A stretch of DNA of 64,000 nt. It comes from Klebsiella terrigena (GTDB lineage Bacteria; Pseudomonadota; Gammaproteobacteria; Enterobacterales; Enterobacteriaceae). This document shows, piece after piece, positions 1 to 6,410 of the stretch. Numbering within the stretch: the first letter of the stretch is position 1; the number at the start of each line of letters is the position of its first letter. Under the pieces are notes generated by a model, which worked only from the letters and a program-made list of their open reading frames with translations, was not told the origin of the DNA and made no database searches. The position numbers and the translations under genes are program-made. The stretch lies in NCBI RefSeq assembly GCF_006539725.1, contig NZ_BJNO01000009.1, forward strand, positions 104,108-168,107. The letters run 5' to 3'.

Positions 1-536
1 AGGCCGCCGTTTTCGCGCTGCATCGCCTTCGCCCGCTCGAGGGGAGTAATGCCGTTGTCGCCAACCACGCTGCTGCTCATGCGCGCCTTCAGGCCGACGA
101 TAAAGTCTGGGTGGCGCTTCACCGCCTGGCTTACCGCATCGGCATCGACGTTGGCCATATTAGCCAGCTCGTTCTGGGCGATCAGCCCGACGCGGGAGAT
201 GTTGAGCAGCGCAAAGACCTCGGTGGCCGCGCTGCGGGTCAGCTGATAAAAGTCGTCGATATCGTCCGCGCCGGTGCTGCCGGCATCAATCACCGTGGTC
301 ACCCCGGTGGCAATGCCCACGCTGTCCGGCTGGTCGTAATAGATCGGCGAGTTCGGGTAGCAGTGAACGTGGGAATCAATCCAGCCGGCGCTGGCGTAGC
401 AGCGGCCGTCCAGCTCAACGGTTTTGCGCGCAGGCGCGCTAATCTCGCCCAGCGCCGCAATCTTCCCGTCCTGAATGGCGATATCGGTCAGGGTATCGTC
501 GACGAGGCGCGCACGGCGCAGGAGTAAATCAAACAT
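1..536 (-). CDS. Amidohydrolase/deacetylase family metallohydrolase (3' part cut by window edge)
   Basis: About 178 N-terminal residues are visible; the gene runs off the left edge. It starts at the ATG ending at 536 with a purine-rich stretch (ggagag) just upstream. The chain begins with a short beta-rich domain (MFDLLLRRARLVDD), typical of cyclic amidohydrolases. Next comes the metal-binding motif WIDSHVH near residue 50, then TTVIDAGSTGADD, and a lysine in VGLKARMS near residue 150 where this superfamily carries its carboxylated metal ligand. Members hydrolyse amide or cyclic amide bonds in the cytoplasm, or deacetylate amino sugars. The gene lies 42 bp after the DUF4310 gene and is the last visible gene of that operon. 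This placement suggests it acts on the transported substrate, which is unknown. Dihydroorotase or N-acetylglucosamine-6-phosphate deacetylase are related alternatives, but the context fits the family paired with DUF4310/4311 proteins. Confidence 0.85.
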   Translation of the reverse strand, partial: MFDLLLRRARLVDDTLTDIAIQDGKIAALGEISAPARKTVELDGRCYASAGWIDSHVHCYPNSPIYYDQPDSVGIATGVTTVIDAGSTGADDIDDFYQLTRSAATEVFALLNISRVGLIAQNELANMANVDADAVSQAVKRHPDFIVGLKARMSSSVVGDNGITPLERAKAMQRENGG

Positions 537-578
537 GGGTCTCTCCTGTTAAAGCGGGCGCTCGCGCGCCCGCAGGAC

Positions 579-1223
579 TTAACCAATAGCAATCGGGAAA
601 AGGGAACCGAGGATCATCGCGCCAAGGATGGCGCCGCCGGTGATCGGCTTCTGCCAGATGTAAAACAGCAGGGCGCCCACCAGAGAACCGATACCGATAG
701 GAATCGATGCGGTCATCGCGCTGAGGATAATCAGCGGCCCAAGGAAGCGGCCAGAGGCGTTACCCGCCCCCATCATGACGTCGGCACCGTAGGTGGAGTC
801 GCTCTGATTAATGGTGAACTTACGCGCCAGGATGATGATGTAGCCGACGGCGAGGCCCAGCGCCAGGCCGGTAGCCAGCGAGGCGGCAAAGTTAGCCACC
901 GGGAAGACGAAGCCCGCGCCCAGCAGCAGCGCCGGCACGCCGAGGCCGATACCGGTCTGAATCGCGCCGCCGATATCAAGGATCCCCACCAGCGAGCCTT
1001 CAATGATGCGCGCAAACAGGAAGCTGGCGCCAAACGCCGCGACCGCCCCGTAGGCGCCGGTATCAATGCCCGCTTTCAGCATGGCCACGAAGGCCACTTC
1101 GTTAAACGCGCCGATGCCGTAGAGGTAATACATGTGTGTCCCGGCGAAGACGCCGGAGGAGAGCAGGCCAACGAAGATCGGGAACGACCAGTCGGCATAC
1201 CAAAAACCTTTATTCTGTTCCAT
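579..1223 (-). CDS. DUF4310 family membrane protein
   Basis: A 214-residue polytopic inner-membrane protein with an aromatic N-terminus (FWYADWSFPIFVG) and about six hydrophobic segments rich in Gly and Ala. Glycine-packed stretches include GGAIQTGIGLGVPALLLGAG and, at the C-terminus, GGAILGAMILGSLFPIAIG. It matches what I remember of the DUF4310 family, which has been described only as a conserved hypothetical of a sparsely distributed operon first noted in Enterococcus faecalis and Aeromonas. It follows the DUF4311 gene by 13 bp, so the two are very likely translated together and may form one membrane complex. The glycine-rich helices recall PTS EIIC/EIID proteins, but I see no decisive motif. 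The function is unknown. Confidence 0.8.
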   Translation of the reverse strand: MEQNKGFWYADWSFPIFVGLLSSGVFAGTHMYYLYGIGAFNEVAFVAMLKAGIDTGAYGAVAAFGASFLFARIIEGSLVGILDIGGAIQTGIGLGVPALLLGAGFVFPVANFAASLATGLALGLAVGYIIILARKFTINQSDSTYGADVMMGAGNASGRFLGPLIILSAMTASIPIGIGSLVGALLFYIWQKPITGGAILGAMILGSLFPIAIG

Positions 1224-1236
1224 TGAGAGGCTCCTG

Positions 1237-2013
1237 TTATTTGCCGCTGAGCGAATTGTGAATCAGATCCAGCCAGTTCGGTACGCCCAGGTGGAAGGAC
1301 TCCAGGGTCTTAATATCGAAGCCGCGGAAGAAGGCACTCAGCACGAACAGCGCAACAATGGCGGACATCATCACTTTGGTGACGCGGTGCCAGCCGCTCT
1401 CTTCGACGCCCTTACCGATCAGGATGCCCAGCACCAGACCCGGAACGGCGTTACCCATAATTAGCTGCGCGGCGCCGCCGAAAATGGTGGCCCAGAAGCC
1501 CGACTTTTTGCCGGCATCAATAGCCGCCAGCCAGAAGATAACCGGCATCACCGTGTTAACCAGCAGGTTAGCAGCGGGAACCAGGACCTTAACGGCGGTG
1601 ACCTGCAGCGCTTCCGGCACGGAAGAGGCGGTCAGGTTAAGGAAGGAGACCACGAACATGCCGATAACGCCGCAGGCAATCGCCATCTTCTTCGGATCGT
1701 GCAGCGTCTCGCCGACGTTGCGGTTTTTCAGCATCAGCGCCGCGGCGCCCCAGTTAGGAATGATGCGGTGATCGACGTCCTGGGTGAAGGAGCCTGCTGC
1801 GACGGAAGAGGCCCAGGCGTTAAAGAAGAAGCCGAGGCCAAAGGAGAAGTGGGAAGCCGGATCGCCTTCACAGGAGTTCAGCTCGCCCAACGTACGAAAT
1901 GCACCCATCCCTTGCGTGGTGGGCGCATGAAACATACGTGCCGCTCCGGCGCCCACACCGACGCCGACCAGGCCGCCGATAATGAGCGATTTTATTAAAA
2001 TTATCAGGAACAT
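1237..2013 (-). CDS. DUF4311 family membrane protein
   Basis: A 258-residue polytopic membrane protein. The first segment is a glycine-rich helix (residues about 4-25). A polar loop with CEGDPASHFSFGLGFFFNAW follows, then hydrophobic segments around residues 110-130, 145-170, 180-205 and 215-235. The loop between about 45 and 105 holds conserved-looking charged and aromatic residues (FTQDVDHRIIPNWGAAALM). I recognise it as DUF4311, the standard neighbour of DUF4310. Both are probably subunits of one transporter. The single Cys and the Asp/His pair in the first loop could bind a substrate or metal, but this is inference. The next gene starts 13 bp downstream. Confidence 0.8.
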   Translation of the reverse strand: MFLIILIKSLIIGGLVGVGVGAGAARMFHAPTTQGMGAFRTLGELNSCEGDPASHFSFGLGFFFNAWASSVAAGSFTQDVDHRIIPNWGAAALMLKNRNVGETLHDPKKMAIACGVIGMFVVSFLNLTASSVPEALQVTAVKVLVPAANLLVNTVMPVIFWLAAIDAGKKSGFWATIFGGAAQLIMGNAVPGLVLGILIGKGVEESGWHRVTKVMMSAIVALFVLSAFFRGFDIKTLESFHLGVPNWLDLIHNSLSGK

Positions 2014-2034
2014 AGTTTAACCCTATGGTGAAAA

Positions 2035-2334
2035 TCAGGTTTGCGTGACGAAATCCACTTTATCGAGATTAATGGCGGTCACGTTGACGGTGACGTTCAG
2101 CTCCACGCTGTAGGTCCGTCGTTCACGGCGCAAAAAGAAGAATAAAAACGCTTCTTTGCGCACCGCTTCACGCGCATGAACAACCTCCACATCCTGTGGC
2201 TCAATACGCAGTAAGATGTGCGGCGAGGTTTTCATCACCGCCGCCTGCACGTGGTTCAGGGCATCGGCGAACGCCCTTGTCTTGCTCTCGCCTTTGCCCG
2301 TAACGCTCACCGTGGTGGTGAATTGCTCTTTCAT
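2035..2334 (-). CDS. DUF4312 family protein
   Basis: A 99-residue soluble protein without a signal peptide. It begins with a beta strand (EQFTTTVSVTGKGES), followed by a helix (TRAFADALNHVQAAVMK). A hydrophobic-basic stretch (LFFFLRRERRTY) sits mid-chain and a terminal beta strand (YSVELNVTVNVTAI) closes it. This alternation suggests a small alpha/beta fold. It is the DUF4312 member of the same operon, 2 bp downstream of the SFCGS gene and 21 bp upstream of the DUF4311 gene. No catalytic motif is evident. A structural or cytoplasmic accessory role for the membrane pair is the simplest guess, but the function is unknown. Confidence 0.78.
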   Translation of the reverse strand: MKEQFTTTVSVTGKGESKTRAFADALNHVQAAVMKTSPHILLRIEPQDVEVVHAREAVRKEAFLFFFLRRERRTYSVELNVTVNVTAINLDKVDFVTQT

Positions 2335-2336
2335 AC

Positions 2337-2699
2337 TCAGGCGCCGTATTTCTTTTTCCAGGCTTCTACCAGGCGCTCGCCCAGCTCTTCTTTATCCATA
2401 AAGCCGAAGCCCAGAACGTTGTAGCCTTCGTTGATAGCGGTGACGCCTTCATCAACGGAACGCATGCCGTATTTCGCTTTGTAGCCATATTTATTTTGCG
2501 CGGTGATGGCGCCTGCGCCGCCGCTGCCGCAGAAGGAGATGCCGAAGGTGGCGTTCTCTGCTTTCATCATGTCGCCCAGCTTCATATCAGCGGCAACGCC
2601 CGGTACCACGACTGCACGAGCTCCGGCTTTTTCCGCGCCAGCGGCAACTTTCTGCCCTTTACCCAGGCGATCGCCAATTACTACGGTGATTTGTTCCAT
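2337..2699 (-). CDS. Glycine-rich SFCGS family protein
   Basis: A 120-residue soluble protein carrying the family's diagnostic SFCGS string at residues 55-59, with the Cys at 57. The order is: strand ITVVIGD, a Gly/Lys helix (GKGQKVAAGAEKAGA), strand AVVVPG, a helix, then GISFCGSGGAGAITAQNKYG, a second conserved block (NVLGFG, residues 94-99), and a C-terminal amphipathic helix. The pattern CG[ST]GxGxxIxAxNK followed some 25 residues later by NVLxxG is very close to the active-site region of RpiB/LacA/LacB sugar-phosphate isomerases, where the Cys is catalytic. I infer a related fold; the family has no assigned activity. A PTS EIIB-like phosphocysteine is the alternative. The gene is tightly packed between the PRD and DUF4312 genes. 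Confidence 0.82.
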   Translation of the reverse strand: MEQITVVIGDRLGKGQKVAAGAEKAGARAVVVPGVAADMKLGDMMKAENATFGISFCGSGGAGAITAQNKYGYKAKYGMRSVDEGVTAINEGYNVLGFGFMDKEELGERLVEAWKKKYGA

Positions 2700-2710
2700 T
2701 TTTTAGCTCC

Positions 2711-3049
2711 TTACAGGTTTTCTTTTGCGACTTCGAAGTGGACGGACAGCAGCCAGGACTCTTCTTCTGGCAGGTTGCCGAACTGCGCGACCACTTCGCG
2801 GGCCAGCATCATTGAATCTTGTGAAATCTCTTCAAACAGGCTGGCATCCACTTCCGGCAGCGGCTCGCCGCTAATTGACCGGTGGGCCATAGCCCGCACG
2901 TGGGAGGTCAGCATCTGCTCCTGGACGGCGTTGGGGATGATGTTACGGCGACCTAGCAGGGTATAAACCTGCTGCAGCATCTTCTCAGCCAGCTGCTCGG
3001 TTTGCGTTGCCTGCTCCCCTACGTCGTGTGTTACCGCTCCGTTATTCAC
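2711..3049 (-). CDS. PRD domain-containing protein
   Basis: A stand-alone PTS-regulation-domain protein of about 112 residues. PRDs are helical domains phosphorylated on histidines by the PTS. Here helices such as TEQLAEKMLQQVYTLLGRR are followed by a segment with His residues (LTSHVRAMAHRS) and a terminal HFEVAKENL. I prefer the GTG start at 3049, preceded by a GGGG-containing purine stretch, because this gives the usual family length. The longer frame back to an ATG at 3166 would code through a perfect 20-bp palindrome and has a non-conserved-looking N-terminus. It is the first gene of the operon and has no DNA-binding domain, so it may sense PTS state for the transport genes rather than bind DNA itself. 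Confidence 0.72.
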   Translation of the reverse strand: MNNGAVTHDVGEQATQTEQLAEKMLQQVYTLLGRRNIIPNAVQEQMLTSHVRAMAHRSISGEPLPEVDASLFEEISQDSMMLAREVVAQFGNLPEEESWLLSVHFEVAKENL

Positions 3050-3118
3050 TTGTCTTACCCCGTTGATGTCTCTGGGGACAAAACTAACGCCGGGGGTGAG
3101 GAGTTTGTAGCGAGTTGT

Positions 3119-3138
3119 TTTCCACTTCGAAGTGGAAA
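3119..3138. promoter_or_regulatory. Perfect 20-bp palindrome, candidate operator of the PRD/SFCGS operon
   Basis: The arms TTTCCACTTC and GAAGTGGAAA are exact reverse complements with no spacer. The site lies about 70-90 bp upstream of the preferred GTG start of the first gene. Its length and symmetry suit a dimeric repressor or activator. Thirteen bases of it (ACTTCGAAGTGGA) recur at 2730-2742 inside the 3' end of the PRD gene. Confidence 0.55.
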
Positions 3139-3160
3139 GGCCGCCGGACGATGCGATCCA

Positions 3161-3177
3161 TTGCACAGAATTGGCCT
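3161..3177 (-). promoter_or_regulatory. Candidate sigma-54 type -24/-12 element
   Basis: On the minus strand the sequence AGGCCAATTCTGTGCAA has GG and GC separated by exactly ten bases and TGCA at the -12 side. It matches the invariant dinucleotides of a sigma-54 promoter but not the full TGGCAC block. PRD-linked operons are often sigma-54 dependent. This is a weak, context-supported prediction. Confidence 0.3.
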
Positions 3178-3316
3178 AAATCTGCCATTTTCGGCAGAAC
3201 GGCGTGAGGAGAGTCACAAGAACGTCATTAAATTAGCGTGCGCAAGCGGCCGAAACGGCGGCAGAGAAGAGCGGGAAAATGTGACAGGGATTGGGTTTTG
3301 TGCGAAGACGACGTGC

Positions 3317-3340
3317 AGGAGGTACCGGCTGATACCTCCT
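3317..3340 (-). repeat. Inverted repeat just downstream of cybC
   Basis: AGGAGGTA and TACCTCCT are perfect 8-base arms around an 8-base loop. The site begins 11 bases past the cybC stop. There is no T-run after it on the cybC strand, so it may be a weak or Rho-assisted terminator or an RNA-stability hairpin. The rest of the 3050-3350 gap holds a second short inverted repeat (TCTGCC/GGCAGA, near 3180-3199). Confidence 0.45.
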
Positions 3341-3350
3341 GGAAAAGATC

Positions 3351-3740
3351 TTAACGGTACTTCTGGTGGTAGGTGTTACGGGTGGTTTTGAACGCTTCCG
3401 CAGCGGTCTGCGCCTCTTTGACCTTGCCTTCATTGGCCAGCTTCAGGGCGCCGTCAATCTGGCCAATCAGGATATCGAGGCCGTGGCGATAGTCCTTCAT
3501 CTCCGCGCTGTCCGCCGCTTTGCCTTCCAGCTTCGGCGGGGTCTCTTTCTGCGCATCGACGGCGGCGTCGCGCATCTTCGTCAGCGCCGCTTTCAGCTCG
3601 CCGGCATCCGCGGTCTTCTGCACCACCTGCAGATTCTGCGCGATAGTATCCATATCCTCGCCCAGATCGGCGGCAAACGCCGACGCTGAACCCATCGCCA
3701 GGGCTGAGACAGCCAGCGCTGCTAACAGTTTTTTACGCAT
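3351..3740 (-). CDS. cybC: Soluble cytochrome b562
   Basis: A 129-residue periplasmic haem protein forming a four-helix bundle that carries electrons; its physiological partner is not known. The Sec signal peptide is clear ([18 protein letters not shown], cut after ASAFA, residue 23) and leaves a mature chain of 106 residues, the classical length. The axial haem ligands are present: Met at mature position 7 (ADLGEDM) and His at mature position 102 (NTYHQKYR). There is no CXXCH, so haem is bound non-covalently. The gene is intact and sits after pmbA as in E. coli. Beyond it the E. coli order (nrdG, nrdD) is replaced by the PRD/SFCGS operon. Confidence 0.95.
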   Translation of the reverse strand: MRKKLLAALAVSALAMGSASAFAADLGEDMDTIAQNLQVVQKTADAGELKAALTKMRDAAVDAQKETPPKLEGKAADSAEMKDYRHGLDILIGQIDGALKLANEGKVKEAQTAAEAFKTTRNTYHQKYR

Positions 3741-3851
3741 TGCTCACTTCCTTTTTTATTATTTAAGCATAAGGAAAAGGCGCCACCTGGGCGCCTTTCT
3801 ATACCCGTTATTGCTCAAGCCGAGGCCTGAATAATCCGGTATAACACGCCG

Positions 3852-5204
3852 TTATTGCCCGGCGATTTTCATCTCTGGCAGCAGCACGGAACCGCACTGG
3901 ATGTTGCTGCGCATTTCGATATCGTCGGCGACGGTCACGATATTACGCCACATATCTTTCAGATTTCCGGCGATGGTGATTTCGCTTACCGGATACTGAA
4001 TTTCACCATTCTCCACCCAGAAACCGGACGCGCCGCGCGAGTAATCGCCGGTCACACCGCTGACACCCTGCCCCATCAGTTCGGTGACGACAAGCCCGGT
4101 GCCCATCTCTTTAAGCAACTTTTCAAAACTCAGGCCGCGGCCGTTGATTCGCCAGTTGTGGATGCCGCCCGCGTGTCCGGTGCTCTTCATGCCCAGCTTG
4201 CGCGCCGAGTAGTTGGTCAGCAGCCACTGCGTCAGAATGCCGTCCTTAATGATGTCGCGACGCTCCGTACGCACGCCTTCGCTGTCGAACGGCGTTGACG
4301 CCAGCCCTTTCAGCAGGTGCGGATGCTCTTCGATGGTCAGCCAGTCCGGGAGGATCTGGGTGCCGAGGGCGTCAAGCAGGAAGGTCGATTTACGGTACAC
4401 CGCGCCGCCGGCAATCGCGCCGACCAGGTGACCAAACAGCCCGGTCGCCACTTCATTGGCAAAAATCACCGGCGCCTTCATGGTCGAGAGCTTACGCGGC
4501 GCCAGGCGCGAAAGAGTGCGGCGGGCGCACTCGTCGCCCACCCACTCCGGCGACGCTAAATCTTCAATCGCGCGGCCGATGGTATAGGCGTAATCACGCT
4601 CCATATCGCCGTTTTCTTCCGCGATAACGCAGCTGGATAGCGAATGGCGGGTAGAACAGTAGCCCTGCAGCATGCCGTGGCTGTTGCCGAATACCTTGAT
4701 GCCGTAGTGGCTGTTGAAGCTGCCGCCTTCGGTGTTGGTGATACGTTTATCGGCCTGCAGCGCCACCTGTTCAGCGCGGGCGGCCAGCTCGATGGCCCGA
4801 TCCGGCGTCACTTCCGCCGGGTGGAACAGGTCAAGATCCGGGGCGTCAAAGGCCAGCAGCTCTTTATCGGCAACGCCGGCAAACGGGTCAGGCGAGGTAT
4901 AGCGGGCAATATCCAGCGCCGCCTGCACCGTACGGGCAATCGCCTGCGGGCTAAGATCGGTTGAGGAGGCGCTGCCTTTGCGATGCTGATGATAAACGGT
5001 GATGCCTAAGGCACCATCGCTGTTGAATTCTACGTTCTCCACCTCGCCGTAGCGGGTGCTGACGCTGATGCCGGTGGTTTTGCTGACGGAGACTTCAGCA
5101 CCGTCTGATTTACCTGCCGCCAGTTCCAGCGCCGTGGTCACGGCCTCTTCCAGCGCCTTACGCTGCTGTGCAACTTGAGAGATGACTTTCATCGCTAATG
5201 CCAT
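3852..5204 (-). CDS. pmbA: Metalloprotease subunit PmbA/TldE
   Basis: A 450-residue cytoplasmic partner of TldD. The TldD/TldE heterodimer degrades unfolded small peptides, matures microcin B17 and degrades the CcdA antitoxin. The start is set at the ATG at 5204, giving [10 protein letters not shown], which matches the E. coli protein; an upstream in-frame ATG at 5273 would add 23 unlikely residues. The protein shows the PmbA/TldD fold blocks: [12 protein letters not shown] near residue 60, [12 protein letters not shown] near 155, and the C-terminal [15 protein letters not shown] region. As expected for TldE it lacks the HExxxH zinc motif of TldD. It is divergent from darP. Confidence 0.96.
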   Translation of the reverse strand: MALAMKVISQVAQQRKALEEAVTTALELAAGKSDGAEVSVSKTTGISVSTRYGEVENVEFNSDGALGITVYHQHRKGSASSTDLSPQAIARTVQAALDIARYTSPDPFAGVADKELLAFDAPDLDLFHPAEVTPDRAIELAARAEQVALQADKRITNTEGGSFNSHYGIKVFGNSHGMLQGYCSTRHSLSSCVIAEENGDMERDYAYTIGRAIEDLASPEWVGDECARRTLSRLAPRKLSTMKAPVIFANEVATGLFGHLVGAIAGGAVYRKSTFLLDALGTQILPDWLTIEEHPHLLKGLASTPFDSEGVRTERRDIIKDGILTQWLLTNYSARKLGMKSTGHAGGIHNWRINGRGLSFEKLLKEMGTGLVVTELMGQGVSGVTGDYSRGASGFWVENGEIQYPVSEITIAGNLKDMWRNIVTVADDIEMRSNIQCGSVLLPEMKIAGQ

Positions 5205-5299
5205 AATGTAGGAAGGAGTTAATTGAAGTCTAACAGAGAACCGTTTTTCAGTGCGCGCCTTAACTGGTAACATTAGCCTCTTTTTTTAAGGAGCCTGAG

Positions 5300-5851
5300 A
5301 TGACAAAGCAGCCCGATGACTGGCTCGACGACGTTCCCGGTGATGACGTCGAAGATGAAGACGATGAAATTATCTGGGTCAGTAAAAGTGAAATTAAGCG
5401 TGACGCCGAAGAACTGAAGCGTCTTGGCGCGGAACTGGTAGAGCTGGGGAAAAACGCGCTGGATAAAATCCCGCTCGATACCGACCTGCGCGACGCCATT
5501 GAACTTGCCCAACGGATCAAGAAAGAGGGCCGCCGCCGCCAGATGCAGCTGATTGGCAAAATGCTGCGCAGCCGCGACGTTGACCCGATTCGCCAGGCGC
5601 TGGACAAGCTGAAGAACCGCCACAACCAGCAGGTTGCGCTGTTCCATAAGCTGGAGATGATCCGCGACCGTCTGATTGCCGATGGCGATGACGCGGTGCC
5701 GGAAGTGCTGAACCTGTGGCCGGAAGCTGACCGTCAGCAGCTGCGTTCGCTTATCCGTAACGCGCAAAAAGAGAAAGAAGGCAACAAGCCGCCGAAGTCC
5801 GCGCGCCTGATCTTCCAGTATCTGCGTGAGCTGGCCGAAGGCGAAAGCTAA
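5300..5851 (+). CDS. darP: Dual-action ribosomal maturation protein DarP (YjgA)
   Basis: A 183-residue, highly charged helical protein that associates with late 50S ribosomal precursors and helps assemble the peptidyl-transferase centre. The N-terminus is very acidic ([18 protein letters not shown]). Basic helices follow ([39 protein letters not shown]), as in the DUF615 family. An AAGGAG ribosome-binding site lies 7 bases ahead of the ATG. It is divergent from pmbA, and the roughly 95-bp gap must hold both promoters. Confidence 0.95.
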   Translation: MTKQPDDWLDDVPGDDVEDEDDEIIWVSKSEIKRDAEELKRLGAELVELGKNALDKIPLDTDLRDAIELAQRIKKEGRRRQMQLIGKMLRSRDVDPIRQALDKLKNRHNQQVALFHKLEMIRDRLIADGDDAVPEVLNLWPEADRQQLRSLIRNAQKEKEGNKPPKSARLIFQYLRELAEGES

Positions 5852-5895
5852 TTTCGCTCCCGCCCGCCTGGCTTCTCCGCAGGCGGCGCGCCTGT

Positions 5896-5951
5896 CCGGG
5901 CTACCTGATTAACGTTTAACCTGTAGCCCGGCATGCGTGCGCATTGCCGGG
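5896..5951. repeat. REP/BIME-like pair of GC-rich palindromes
   Basis: Two interleaved inverted repeats follow darP. CCGGGCTAC (5896-5904) pairs with GTAGCCCGG (5923-5931), and CCCGGCA (5927-5933) pairs with TGCCGGG (5945-5951). Gene-end GC-rich palindromes in opposing orientation are typical of enterobacterial REP/BIME elements. The rest of the 5852-6410 gap has pyrimidine-rich sequence near 6040-6110 and an AT-rich promoter-like part after 6180. I see no convincing gene there. Confidence 0.55.
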
Positions 5952-6231
5952 AAGGCTGGCTTTCCCCGCACCGTCCGCAGGGGAGCTCTCTTTGTTCCCA
6001 CCGTCAGGCCATCCTGAGGCCTATGTTCAGCGCCTTTCAGCTTTTTTTGCGCCTGTTTTGCCCCTGTTTTGCTTCTCTTTGCCTTTTCTTTGCCTTCTCT
6101 TGTGCCTCCCTGCTGCTTACCTGCGTTTTTATCCTGCCTGAGCGCCGTTTTGCCAGGCGTCAGCAGACGTGACTTTTTTGCTGCCTCAGCCGCCAATAAA
6201 AGCTGAATCGTTAAAGCTAATAGTGCATAAA

Positions 6232-6347
6232 TTCACATTTTCATCGGCAACAATTACGCCAAATTGCATTAAAACAGGACTTCAGTCGCAGTTAAAAACA
6301 GCAAATCGCGCATATTCTCACCAGGTGAGGCACTTCACATTTTCATC
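6232..6347. repeat. Two exact 14-bp direct repeats upstream of the DUF4432 gene
   Basis: TTCACATTTTCATC occurs at 6232-6245 and again at 6334-6347, 102 bp apart, the second ending 63 bp before the ATG at 6411. The spacing is close to ten helical turns, which would suit two copies of a regulator bound on one DNA face. No known regulator consensus is recognised. Confidence 0.45.
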
Positions 6348-6410
6348 ATCCGCTAACTATTAGATTCCTTTCATTGATAACAATATCGATTCAGCAAAAA
6401 GGGACGAAAA

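Noticed and set aside
3111..3166. PRD gene start at the ATG at 3166
   Set aside because: It would add 39 residues unlike the family and translate through the 20-bp palindrome and the rest of the probable promoter region.
5909..6363. Short open frames in the darP-DUF4432 gap
   Set aside because: Lys/Ala-rich or Phe/Leu/Ser-rich low-complexity products without ribosome-binding sites, over REP-like and pyrimidine-rich DNA.
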